From Pseudomonadota bacterium (GTDB taxonomy: Bacteria; Pseudomonadota; Alphaproteobacteria; Acetobacterales; Acetobacteraceae), in the NCBI GenBank assembly GCA_021805485.1, contig JAJZFF010000283.1, positions 1-9,494 on the forward strand: DNA of 9,494 nt, read 5' to 3'. The notes below the pieces were generated by a model that was given only the letters and a program-made list of their open reading frames with translations, had not been told where the DNA came from and ran no database searches. Shown in pieces: positions 1 through 6,419 of this stretch (position 1 is its first letter; each line of letters begins with the position of its first letter). Position numbers and translations under genes: made by a program.

Positions 1-789
1 CACAGAGGCGATTACCAGGCCGAATGCGACGATCAGGCCCCAGCACGCCATCGGCCCGGGATTGGTCACGGTGGCGCGGACCGAGGTCCAGATCGCCGTC
101 TCGAGCCCGGCGTGACGGTCGAGCAGGAGGGGGAAGGCGACGGCGCTGATCATCAGCACGACGAGGGCAAAGACGAAGCCCACGCCGAGGCCGAGGCCGA
201 TCATCGCCCAGCCCGCGCGGGTGGCGAGGACATCGTGCGCGAAGGCGGCGAGCGAGGCCGGCGCGGCCGGGCCGAGCGTGTGGTCGTAAATGATCGCCGC
301 GGCGATCAGCCAGAGCCCGAACAGGGAGGCCAGGATCAGCCCGAGCAGCAGGATCGGGCCCAGCGCCGGCGAGGCCAGCACGCCGAACGCGTCCGACCAG
401 CCCACCTCGCCGCCAAGCGCGCGGCGGCGGCTCATTTCGTTCAAGCCGACGGCGGCGAACGGCCCGATCAGGGCGAAGCCGGCGGCGAGGGGAAAGAGCA
501 GCGGCAGCATGTCGTAGCCGAAGGCCAGCCGCGCCAGCAGCAGGCCGAGCAGCGGGTAGATCACCGAGAGGAACAGCACATCGCTGCGGTTGGCGGAGAA
601 ATCCTCGAGCCCCGCGGCAAGCGCGGCGCGCAGATCGGCGAGCCCGATGCGGCGAACGATGACCGGGCCGGCGGCCGGTGCCGCGTCCTCACGCCCCACT
701 GCGCGCGCGGCGAAGCGGAACTGGTCCAGCCCCCACTCGATCGGATGGCGGATCGCGGGGCTGCGCAGGTCGGCAAAGCGCAGTGCCAT
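1..789 (-). CDS. DUF2189 integral membrane protein (partial, C-terminus beyond left edge)
   Basis: I read 263 codons from an ATG at 789 to the left edge with no stop, so the C-terminus is missing. The first 65 or so residues are a cytosolic-looking stretch. Hydrophobic segments follow at about residues 71-90, 95-115, 143-167, 194-222 and 247 onward, so this is an inner-membrane protein. The 'PLLLDR' near residue 220 and 'NPGPMACWG' near 243-251 match the pattern I know from DUF2189 (COG5473) proteins, whose function is not established. An AGGGAG Shine-Dalgarno lies about 9 nt upstream and supports the start. It is downstream of the sulfite-oxidase-like gene after a 118-bp gap and may be in the same transcript or have its own promoter. 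The family call is from recall of conserved motifs. Function is unknown. Confidence 0.82.
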   Translation of the reverse strand, partial: MALRFADLRSPAIRHPIEWGLDQFRFAARAVGREDAAPAAGPVIVRRIGLADLRAALAAGLEDFSANRSDVLFLSVIYPLLGLLLARLAFGYDMLPLLFPLAAGFALIGPFAAVGLNEMSRRRALGGEVGWSDAFGVLASPALGPILLLGLILASLFGLWLIAAAIIYDHTLGPAAPASLAAFAHDVLATRAGWAMIGLGLGVGFVFALVVLMISAVAFPLLLDRHAGLETAIWTSVRATVTNPGPMACWGLIVAFGLVIASV

Positions 790-907
790 GACGACGTCTC
801 CCTCACGCGATTGTCTTCTCGCGCCGGGACTATCGCGCCGATCCAAGCTGGGGTGGGTTGCGTTCTACGCAGGTCTGCCCGCTGCCGCCGCGCCCGATGG
901 GTGCGGC

Positions 908-1576
908 TCAGCCGTAGCGCTGCTCGGTCCAGGGATCGGCGTTGTTGTGGTAGCCGCGGACCTCCCAGAAACCCGGCTTGTCGGTGGCGGAGAACTCGAT
1001 CCGCCGCACCCATTTCGCCGATTTCCAGAGATAGAGGCGCGGGATCAGCACCCGGATCGGCCCGCCATGCTGGCGCTCGATCGGCTTTCCTTCCCATTCA
1101 TGCACCAGGAACACGTCCGGCTGGTCGAACTGGTCGAGGCGGACATTGGTCGTGTAGCCGTCATGGGCGTGGAAGATGACGTGGCGCGCCTCCGGTTTCG
1201 GCGCGGCCAGTTCGATCAGCGTGCGCGCGGCGACGCCCTTCCAGCGATTGTCGTAGCGCGACCATTGGGTGACGCAATGGATGTCGCACACGCTCTCCTG
1301 CTGCGGCAGCGCCATGATTTCGTCGTAGGAGAGGCTCACCGTGCGGGCGACCGCGCCGACGAGGTCGAGGCGGAAGCTCTGCGGGCTCACCGCGGGCTGG
1401 ATGCCGAGATCGAGCACCGGCCAGTCGCGCACCAGGCGCTGGCCGGGCGGCAGGCGCTGGGTCGGCTCGGCCTGGGTACCGGTGAGCAGCCGTCCCTCCC
1501 GCGCCCAGCCGGTCTTGGTCTCGATCAGTTTTTCCCGGAGCCGTCCGATCAGCCCTGGATCATCCTCGGTCGCCAT
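908..1576 (-). CDS. Sulfite-oxidase-like molybdopterin-dependent oxidoreductase
   Basis: The 222-residue protein matches the short bacterial/archaeal sulfite-oxidase-family Moco domain (COG2041). 'VCDIHCVTQWS' carries the probable molybdenum-ligating cysteine (Cys101, the one in HCVT). 'HGGPIRVLIPRLYLWKSAKWV' (from residue 170) is the family's conserved cofactor and substrate-pocket stretch. There is no signal peptide, Tat motif, heme domain or dimerisation domain, so it should be a soluble cytoplasmic enzyme with only the Moco core. Substrate unknown; sulfite or sulfoxides are possible but unproven. I chose the ATG at 1576 because AAAGG (1586-1590) lies 9 nt upstream. A GTG at 1585, overlapping the smpB stop as GTGA, would add three residues but leaves no room for that Shine-Dalgarno. 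It follows smpB by 5 bp, so cotranscription is likely. Confidence 0.88.
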   Translation of the reverse strand: MATEDDPGLIGRLREKLIETKTGWAREGRLLTGTQAEPTQRLPPGQRLVRDWPVLDLGIQPAVSPQSFRLDLVGAVARTVSLSYDEIMALPQQESVCDIHCVTQWSRYDNRWKGVAARTLIELAAPKPEARHVIFHAHDGYTTNVRLDQFDQPDVFLVHEWEGKPIERQHGGPIRVLIPRLYLWKSAKWVRRIEFSATDKPGFWEVRGYHNNADPWTEQRYG

Positions 1577-1581
1577 CGCAT

Positions 1582-2076
1582 TCACCCTTTGGCGCGCATC
1601 AGCCGCGCCTTGTCGCGCTGCCAGTCCCGCGCGGCGACGGCGGCGCGCTTGTCCGCCTGCTTGCGGCCCTCGGCCAGGCCGAGCAGCACCTTCGCCCGGC
1701 CGCGCTCGTTGAAGTGGATCTGCAACGGCACCAGCGTCGCGCCCTGCCGCGTCACCGCGCCAAGCAGTTCGCGCATCTGCTTCCTATGCAGCAGCAGTTT
1801 GCGCGGTGCGCGCGGCTCGAAGCGCGACAGCACACCGCCCTGATATTCCGGGATATAGGCGTTGAAGAGGAACATTTCGCCCTCGCGCTCGCCGGCCCAG
1901 GCCTCCGACAGCGTCGCCCGCCCGTGGCGCAGCGATTTCACCTCCGGGCCCTTGAGCACGAGCCCGGCCTCGACCGTGCTCTTGATGGTGTAGTCGAACC
2001 GCGCCTTGCGGTTCTGCGCCGCGATGCCGTGCGCGATCAGCCCGGACTTGCGTCCGCCCTTCTTTGCCTCGGCCAT
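1582..2076 (-). CDS. smpB: SsrA-binding protein SmpB
   Basis: SmpB binds tmRNA and delivers it to ribosomes stalled on broken mRNAs, allowing trans-translation, peptide tagging and ribosome release. The 164-residue protein has the family length. Diagnostic stretches are 'GLVLKGPEVKSLR' and 'NAYIPEY' in the OB-fold, 'RKLLLHR', and the basic tail 'KRAAVAARDWQRDKARLMR', which forms a helix in the empty mRNA channel. The ATG at 2076 lies 2 bp after the dapA stop with no strong Shine-Dalgarno, so translational coupling to dapA is likely. The order dapA-smpB is one I know from many alphaproteobacteria. No irregularity is seen in the reading frame. The tmRNA gene itself is not in this window. Confidence 0.97.
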   Translation of the reverse strand: MAEAKKGGRKSGLIAHGIAAQNRKARFDYTIKSTVEAGLVLKGPEVKSLRHGRATLSEAWAGEREGEMFLFNAYIPEYQGGVLSRFEPRAPRKLLLHRKQMRELLGAVTRQGATLVPLQIHFNERGRAKVLLGLAEGRKQADKRAAVAARDWQRDKARLMRAKG

Positions 2077-2078
2077 GC

Positions 2079-2957
2079 TCAGTTCAGCAGCCCGACCTCG
2101 GTCAGCGCCGCGCGCACGCGCGTCCGCGTCGCCTCGCCGATCGGGGCCAGCGGCAGGCGGCAGGATTCCTCGGCCAGGCCGAGCAGGCTGGCGGCATATT
2201 TCACCGGCGCCGGACTGGTCTCGGCGAACAGCGCGTCATGCAGCGGCAGCAGCCGGTTCTGGATCGCCATCGCCTCACCGATCTCGCCGCGCCGCCACGC
2301 CGCCTGCATCTGCTCGCACAGGCGCGGGGCGACATTGGCGGTGACGCTGATGCAGCCGACGCCGCCGGCGGCGAGGAAGGCGAGGGCGGTGTGGTCCTCG
2401 CCGGAGAGCTGGCAGAATTCCTCCCCGCAGGCCCGCCGCGTCTGCAGCGGGCGGGCGAGATTGGCGGTGGCGTCCTTCACCCCGATGATGTTGGGGTGCC
2501 TGGCCAGCCGCGCCATGGTCTCGACGCTCATGTCGACGACGCTGCGCGGCGGGATGTTGTAGATGATGATCGGCAGTTCAACGGCATCGGCGATGGCCTT
2601 GAAGTGCAGATACATCCCCTCCTGGGTCGGCTTGTTGTAGTAGGGCGTGACGATCAGCGCCGCCGCCGCCCCCGCCGCCTTGGCGTGGCGGGTGAGGTCG
2701 ATCGCCTCCTCGGTCGAGTTCGAGCCGGTGCCGGCGATCACCGGCACGCGCCCGCGGGCGACGGAGACCGTGATCTCGACCACGCGCTTGTGCTCGTCAT
2801 GGCTCAGCGTCGGCGATTCGCCGGTGGTTCCGGTGGGCACCAGCCCATCCGTACCCTCGGTGATCTGCCAGTCGACGAAGCGGGCGAAGGCCTCCTCGTC
2901 GACCGCGCCATCCTTGCGGAAGGGGGTGAGGAGGGCAACGAGCGATCCCTTGAACAT
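2079..2957 (-). CDS. dapA: 4-hydroxy-tetrahydrodipicolinate synthase (DapA)
   Basis: This enzyme condenses pyruvate with aspartate-4-semialdehyde in the first committed step to diaminopimelate and lysine, in the cytosol. The 292-residue length equals that of E. coli DapA, and catalytic positions align without offset: Thr44 and Thr45 in 'PTGTTGES', Tyr107 in 'TPYYNKP', Tyr133 and Arg138 in 'IIYNIPPR', and the Schiff-base Lys161 in 'GVKDAT'. The (beta/alpha)8 barrel is complete. The start at 2957 has a modest AGAGAG about 4 nt upstream. A 91-bp gap separates it from the aldo/keto reductase, so an independent promoter is possible, though I could not identify one. smpB follows after 2 bp. Confidence 0.97.
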   Translation of the reverse strand: MFKGSLVALLTPFRKDGAVDEEAFARFVDWQITEGTDGLVPTGTTGESPTLSHDEHKRVVEITVSVARGRVPVIAGTGSNSTEEAIDLTRHAKAAGAAAALIVTPYYNKPTQEGMYLHFKAIADAVELPIIIYNIPPRSVVDMSVETMARLARHPNIIGVKDATANLARPLQTRRACGEEFCQLSGEDHTALAFLAAGGVGCISVTANVAPRLCEQMQAAWRRGEIGEAMAIQNRLLPLHDALFAETSPAPVKYAASLLGLAEESCRLPLAPIGEATRTRVRAALTEVGLLN

Positions 2958-3048
2958 GGCACTCTCTGGCTATGGTGGTGCGCCAGCCTCGGCTTGCGGC
3001 GCGAGCGCTGAACGAGCGTCCCTGGACGAAATTTCCGGAGCGAAATTC

Positions 3049-4038
3049 TTAAGCGCGCGGCGGATGGGCCGCAAGGCCGACGCTGGCCTCGATCCGCGCC
3101 ATCAGCGCCGGATCGAGCGCCCCGGCCTCGGCGGCGGCGACGCAGGCGGCGAGTTCGGCGCGGTTCTTCACCCCCAGCACCAGCGTGTCGATGTCGAGCC
3201 CGAGCGCGTAGCGATGCGCCAGCACCGCCGGATCGGCGCCGAGTTCGGCGGCGAGGCGGCGGAAGCCGGCGGCGCGGGCATAGTCGCGCGCCTCCGGATG
3301 GTCGGCGGGCAGCGGCCGGTCCAGCGCCGCCGTGAGCGCCCCGGCCTGCGCGGCGCGGATGCCCATCACCGCCACATCGCTCGCGCGCGCCGCGGCGATG
3401 ATCTCGCGCGGGCGCGCCGGGCCGTCGAAGAAGGTGAGGCTGCCGGCGGAATCGAGCAGATTGGCGATGCACTGCACCGAAGCCGGCGCCGGGCGCTCGC
3501 CGAGCACGCGGATCAGCGTGCCGGGCTCGCCGATCCCGGTCAGGCCCCAGGCGCCGATCAGCCCCTCGGCTGCGAGCCGCTCCAGCGCCGGGCGCACGGC
3601 ATCGGCGAAGGTGGCGTACGGCGTCAGCCGCTCGGCCACGGCGGGGCGGCGGGCGATGAACGCGCGGTCCGGCACGATGTTGGAGTGGAGAAAGAACAGG
3701 TCCAGCCGGCCGATCCGCATGCGCGCCAGGCTCGCCTCGATCGAGGCGCGCAGCATCCCTTCCACGGCATCGGGCGGCGCATCGCCGAGATTGCACTTGC
3801 TGGAGACGCGCACGCCCTCCGGCAGGCGGCCGGCGAAGGCCTCGCCGATGATGCGCTCGGCCAGCCCGTCGCCATAGCGCGGTGCCATGTCGAGCAGGGT
3901 GATGCCGGCGGCGATGGAAGCGTGCACGGTGGCGACGCATTCCTCGACCGTGGTCTGCCCCCACAGCATGCCGAGCCCGCCGCCGCCGAGGCTGAGCGCC
4001 GAGACCGTGCCGAGGCGGCCGAACCGGTGCCGGCGCAT
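3049..4038 (-). CDS. Aldo/keto reductase
   Basis: The 329-residue protein is a complete NAD(P)H-dependent aldo/keto reductase barrel. The catalytic tetrad is readable: Asp50 and Tyr55 in 'LLDMAPRYGDG', Lys81 in 'VSSKCN', His118 in 'FFLHSN'. 'LVLGVKNRAEL' near the C-terminus matches the nucleotide-binding end of the family. Substrate cannot be told from the sequence; such enzymes reduce aldehydes or ketones or oxidise sugars. The ATG shares its A with the TGA of the upstream GST-like gene (TGATG), and there is no clear Shine-Dalgarno, so it is probably translated by re-initiation and expressed with the GST. That pairing suggests a joint role in handling reactive carbonyls or xenobiotics, which is an inference. 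Confidence 0.92.
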   Translation of the reverse strand: MRRHRFGRLGTVSALSLGGGGLGMLWGQTTVEECVATVHASIAAGITLLDMAPRYGDGLAERIIGEAFAGRLPEGVRVSSKCNLGDAPPDAVEGMLRASIEASLARMRIGRLDLFFLHSNIVPDRAFIARRPAVAERLTPYATFADAVRPALERLAAEGLIGAWGLTGIGEPGTLIRVLGERPAPASVQCIANLLDSAGSLTFFDGPARPREIIAAARASDVAVMGIRAAQAGALTAALDRPLPADHPEARDYARAAGFRRLAAELGADPAVLAHRYALGLDIDTLVLGVKNRAELAACVAAAEAGALDPALMARIEASVGLAAHPPRA

Positions 4039-4664
4039 CAGCGCAGCAACGCGTAGGGCCCGCCGCGCTCGATGGCGCGGCGATAGCCAGGGCGGGACTG
4101 CATCCGCTGCAGATACTCCGACAGACGCGGATAGGAGCCATCCAGCCCGCCGCGCGCCGCCGCCGCTTCGAGCGGGAAGGTCATCTGGATGTCGGCGGCG
4201 GAGAATTCCCCGCCGGCGAAATGGCCCCCGGGCGCCAGCTCGGCTTCGAGATAGGACAGGATGGACGCGATCTGAGCCTCGGCGCGCTCCATCACGGCCG
4301 CCGCGGCAGGGCCGACGCGGCTGAGATAGAGCTTCAAAAGCAACGGTGTCATCGCCGACCCTTCGGCGAAATGCAGCCAGTAGAGATAGCGCAGCCGGGC
4401 CGGCGTGCCGGCCTCCGGGCGCAGCTTGCCGCCCTCGCGCTCGACCAGATACTCGATGATGGCACCGGACTCAGCGAGCGTGAGGGCGCCGTCGCGGATC
4501 ACCGGGGACTTGCCGAGCGGGTGCACCGCCCTGAGCGCCGCCGGCGCGAGCATGGTCGCCGGATCGCGCGCGTAGGCGACGATCCCGTAATCGAGCCCGA
4601 GCTCCTCGAGCAGCCAGAGCACGCGCTGCGAGCGCGAATTGTTGAGATGATGAACTTCGATCAT
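4038..4664 (-). CDS. Glutathione S-transferase family protein (Gtt1-like)
   Basis: The 208-residue protein has the usual GST length. The N-terminal thioredoxin-like domain carries 'HHLNNSRSQRVLWLLEELG' with Ser10 or Ser12 as candidate catalytic residue, 'GKSPVI' with the cis-proline (Pro54), and the glutathione-binding 'ESGAI' (Glu65-Ser66). The C-terminal helical domain includes 'FSAADIQMTFPLEAA', typical of the family's second domain. The N-terminal pattern resembles Gtt1-type enzymes from memory. I chose the ATG at 4664: an upstream in-frame ATG at 4802 would add 46 residues without GST similarity and run across the promoter region. A G-run lies just upstream. It is the first gene of the minus-strand block. 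Substrate unknown; detoxification is likely. Confidence 0.9.
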   Translation of the reverse strand: MIEVHHLNNSRSQRVLWLLEELGLDYGIVAYARDPATMLAPAALRAVHPLGKSPVIRDGALTLAESGAIIEYLVEREGGKLRPEAGTPARLRYLYWLHFAEGSAMTPLLLKLYLSRVGPAAAAVMERAEAQIASILSYLEAELAPGGHFAGGEFSAADIQMTFPLEAAAARGGLDGSYPRLSEYLQRMQSRPGYRRAIERGGPYALLR

Positions 4665-4681
4665 GCGCGCCCCCCGGCCAT
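4661..4681 (-). other. Possible six-codon leader ORF before the GST gene
   Basis: On the minus strand an ATG at 4681 opens a short frame, MAGGRA, ending in a TGA at 4663-4661 that overlaps the GST ATG as ATGA. A GGGGGAG stretch sits 6 nt before this ATG, a better-placed Shine-Dalgarno than the one facing the GST start. This is what translational coupling from a leader peptide would look like. A chance ATG in a GC-rich leader is an equally fair reading. Confidence 0.25.
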
Positions 4682-4695
4682 GAACTGCTCCCCCG

Positions 4696-4724
4696 AGAGT
4701 AGGGGCGGTGCGCCGGCCTGTCAC
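4696..4724 (-). promoter_or_regulatory. Candidate sigma70-type promoter for the GST-AKR genes
   Basis: Reading the minus strand, GTGACA (4724-4719, five of six matches to TTGACA) is followed after exactly 17 nt by TACTCT (4701-4696, three of six matches to TATAAT). Transcription would start near 4689 and give a leader of about 25 nt before the GST ATG. The -35 is good and the -10 is weak, so this is a plausible but unproven promoter. Confidence 0.4.
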
Positions 4725-4733
4725 CGGGGTGAC
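4720..4733. promoter_or_regulatory. Perfect inverted repeat, possible operator
   Basis: GTCACC-GG-GGTGAC is a 14-bp element with perfect 6-bp arms and a 2-bp spacer. Its left arm supplies five bases of the candidate -35 for the GST promoter, so a dimeric regulator bound here would block RNA polymerase. No regulator gene is visible in the window, and its identity cannot be guessed. No second copy was noticed nearby. Confidence 0.35.
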
Positions 4734-4978
4734 GTTCCCCCACCGGGAGAGGGCGCCGCCGGCAAGGCGGAGTTGTTCCGAATTAGAAACCATAAAACGC
4801 ATGCGATCGGCGGCGTCCTGACGGCGATATTGCAGTCATCGCGCCGCTCTGTTATCGAAATCCTGTATCACATTCCTGGCGTGGGCGAGGAATTCGCGAG
4901 ATCGCTGCTCAATAACATTGCTTCGCCTGCTTGGGATGAGATGCCGGACATCGGCCATATTCAAGGGAGAGCAAGCTC

Positions 4979-5653
4979 ATGGTCAATCAATCCCGCCGCG
5001 CCGCGATCACCCTCCTCGGTGGAACAATCCTGGCCGGTTGCTCCGGCATGGAATCGAAGCGGGAACGGGTCGCGGACGCGCAATCGACCGTGGATCAGGC
5101 GACCCACACCGTCGGCGTGATGCGGACCAGTGCCGGGACGCGCATCGCCGGGTTGATGCAGCGGGCCAAAGCGGTGCTGATCTTCCCGGACATGGTCAAA
5201 GGCGGCATCGGCATCGGCGGATCGCGCGGGCAGGGGGTGCTGCTGGCGCGCAACGCCACCGGCTGGAGCGATCCGGCCTTCTACGAATCGACCGCGGTCT
5301 CGGTCGGCCTGCAGCTCGGGGTCGAGGAGAGCTCCATCGTCATGTTCATCATGTCCCAGAAGGCGCTGGACGGGCTGCTGCAGACCAGCAGCTTCAGCCT
5401 GAAGGCGCAGGCCGGCGTCGCGCTGGCCGATCTCAACTCGGCCACCCAGCAACAGCTCGCCGGGGCGGATGTCGTGGTGTGGTCGAAATCCTCCGGCGCG
5501 TTCGGCGGCCTGGCCGTGTCCGGCAGCGACATCGCCCAGCGGCCCGGCCTGGATCGGTCCTATTACGGCGCGCCGGTGATGGCGGCGGACATCATCGCCG
5601 GCAAGGCGACGAACCCGGCCGCGGCACCGCTGCTGGCCGCGCTCAAGGGCTGA
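4979..5653 (+). CDS. SYLF-domain (DUF500/Ysc84-like) lipoprotein
   Basis: The 224-residue protein begins with a basic, hydrophobic signal peptide ending in the lipobox 'ILAGC' with Cys21, so it is probably lipidated and held in a membrane facing the periplasm. The rest, from about residue 50, matches the SYLF lipid-binding domain: 'AVLIFPDMVKGGIGIGGSRGQGV', then 'GWSDPAFYE', and 'IVMFIMSQKALDGLL'. SYLF proteins bind phospholipid or phosphoinositide in eukaryotes; the bacterial role is not settled. GGGAGA lies 8 nt upstream and fixes the start. It is divergent from the GST gene and 93 bp upstream of rnhB, with which it may or may not be cotranscribed. The region before it is AT-richer than the surroundings. 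Confidence 0.9.
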   Translation: MVNQSRRAAITLLGGTILAGCSGMESKRERVADAQSTVDQATHTVGVMRTSAGTRIAGLMQRAKAVLIFPDMVKGGIGIGGSRGQGVLLARNATGWSDPAFYESTAVSVGLQLGVEESSIVMFIMSQKALDGLLQTSSFSLKAQAGVALADLNSATQQQLAGADVVVWSKSSGAFGGLAVSGSDIAQRPGLDRSYYGAPVMAADIIAGKATNPAAAPLLAALKG

Positions 5654-5746
5654 TTTCCCGTCGCGCCCCGCTGCGCACACCCCTCGGAGGCGGAATATCC
5701 GGGGCGGGCGCCCTCGGGCGGGCATCCAGAATGCGGGAGGGGCGCG

Positions 5747-6364
5747 ATGCCGGACTTCCTCATCGAGCGTCGGGCGGGCGGGCGCGTCGCCGGCGTGGAC
5801 GAGGTCGGCCGCGGTGCGCTCGCCGGGCCGGTGGTGGCGGCGGCGGTCATCTTCCACCGTCCGCCACCCGCCGCCCTGGCGCGGCTGATCGATGATTCGA
5901 AGCGGCTCTCGGCTGCCCAGCGCCAGGCCGCCTATGACGCGCTCGCCGCCCACGCGGCGGTCGAGATCACACTCGGCGCCGCCTCTGTGGGTGAGATATT
6001 CCGCGTAAACATCCTTCAAGCGACACTTCTTGCGATGCGCCGGGCGGTCGCGCGGCTGCCCGCGCCGCCGGACCTGGCGCTGATCGACGGCAACCAGCCG
6101 CCGCCGCTTACCTGCCCGCTGCGCTGCGTGCCGGGCGGCGACGCAAGCTCGCTCTCCATCGCCGCCGCCTCGATCGTCGCCAAGGTCGTGCGCGACCGGC
6201 TGATGGCGCGGCTGGCGGTGCGCTTTCCGCACTATGGCTGGGAGCGCAATGCCGGCTACGGCACCTTGTCCCACCGCGCCGCCCTCGCCCGTCACGGCGC
6301 CTGCCGCCATCATCGCACCGGCTTCGGATCGGTCCCCGATGCGGCCGAGGGTGGAGCGGATTGA
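5747..6364 (+). CDS. rnhB: Ribonuclease HII
   Basis: RNase HII nicks DNA 5' of single misincorporated ribonucleotides, starting ribonucleotide excision repair, and cleaves RNA in RNA-DNA hybrids. The 205-residue protein has the four acidic catalytic residues at Asp18 and Glu19 ('GVDEVGRG'), Asp114 ('LIDGNQ') and Asp132 ('[13 protein letters not shown]'). 'DDSKRLS' and '[12 protein letters not shown]' are further family landmarks; the GRG motif and this tyrosine recognise the RNA-DNA junction. The usual lysine of the 'KGD' motif is glycine here. A strong GGGAGGGG precedes the ATG at 5747. The stop is followed within 56 bp by the ccrM start, or overlaps it by 14 bp if the earlier GTG is used. 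Confidence 0.96.
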   Translation: MPDFLIERRAGGRVAGVDEVGRGALAGPVVAAAVIFHRPPPAALARLIDDSKRLSAAQRQAAYDALAAHAAVEITLGAASVGEIFRVNILQATLLAMRRAVARLPAPPDLALIDGNQPPPLTCPLRCVPGGDASSLSIAAASIVAKVVRDRLMARLAVRFPHYGWERNAGYGTLSHRAALARHGACRHHRTGFGSVPDAAEGGAD

Positions 6365-6419
6365 CGCTGCCCGCGGCCGACGCCACCATATCCGCCAGCC
6401 CTGGAGGTCGGCCGCCGCA

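Larger units (their letters stand above)
4665..4978. other. Divergent intergenic region between GST and SYLF genes
   Basis: This 314-bp stretch separates the minus-strand GST block from the plus-strand SYLF/rnhB/ccrM block, so it should hold promoters in both directions. The part near the GST is GC-rich and carries an inverted repeat and a candidate promoter. The part from about 4771 to 4978 is visibly richer in A and T than its surroundings, as expected for a promoter region. I found no convincing -35/-10 pair for the plus-strand direction and no convincing protein-coding frame, RNA gene or terminator. Confidence 0.6.

Noticed and set aside
806..823. Small hairpin CGCGA/TCGCG upstream of the DUF2189 gene
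   Set aside because: Five-base arms with an 8-nt loop are expected by chance at this GC content, and there is no T-run or known regulatory motif.
3030..3047. Inverted repeat AATTTC-CGGAGC-GAAATT just after the aldo/keto reductase stop, as a terminator
   Set aside because: The stem is only 6 bp, almost all A-T, and no T-run follows on the minus strand, so it would not make a stable intrinsic terminator.
2064..4056. Long open frames on the plus strand opposite dapA and the aldo/keto reductase
   Set aside because: They are rich in Arg, Ala, Gly and His, show no family motifs, and lie antisense to genes with complete catalytic sets; high GC leaves few stops in such frames.
2804..4141. A 445-codon minus-strand frame spanning dapA and the aldo/keto reductase
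   Set aside because: It is a shifted frame of the same strand with Arg/Ala-rich sequence and overlaps two well-supported genes.
4665..4802. N-terminal extension of the GST to an ATG at 4802
   Set aside because: The added 46 residues do not resemble a GST and would place the candidate promoter and inverted repeat inside the coding region.
4830..4858. TTGCAG-17-TATCGA as a promoter for the SYLF gene
   Set aside because: Each box matches only three of six consensus bases; the AT-richer region makes a promoter likely but this pair is not convincing.
5705..5720. CGGGCG direct repeats between the SYLF gene and rnhB
   Set aside because: Short G+C words recur by chance here and no element structure is attached.
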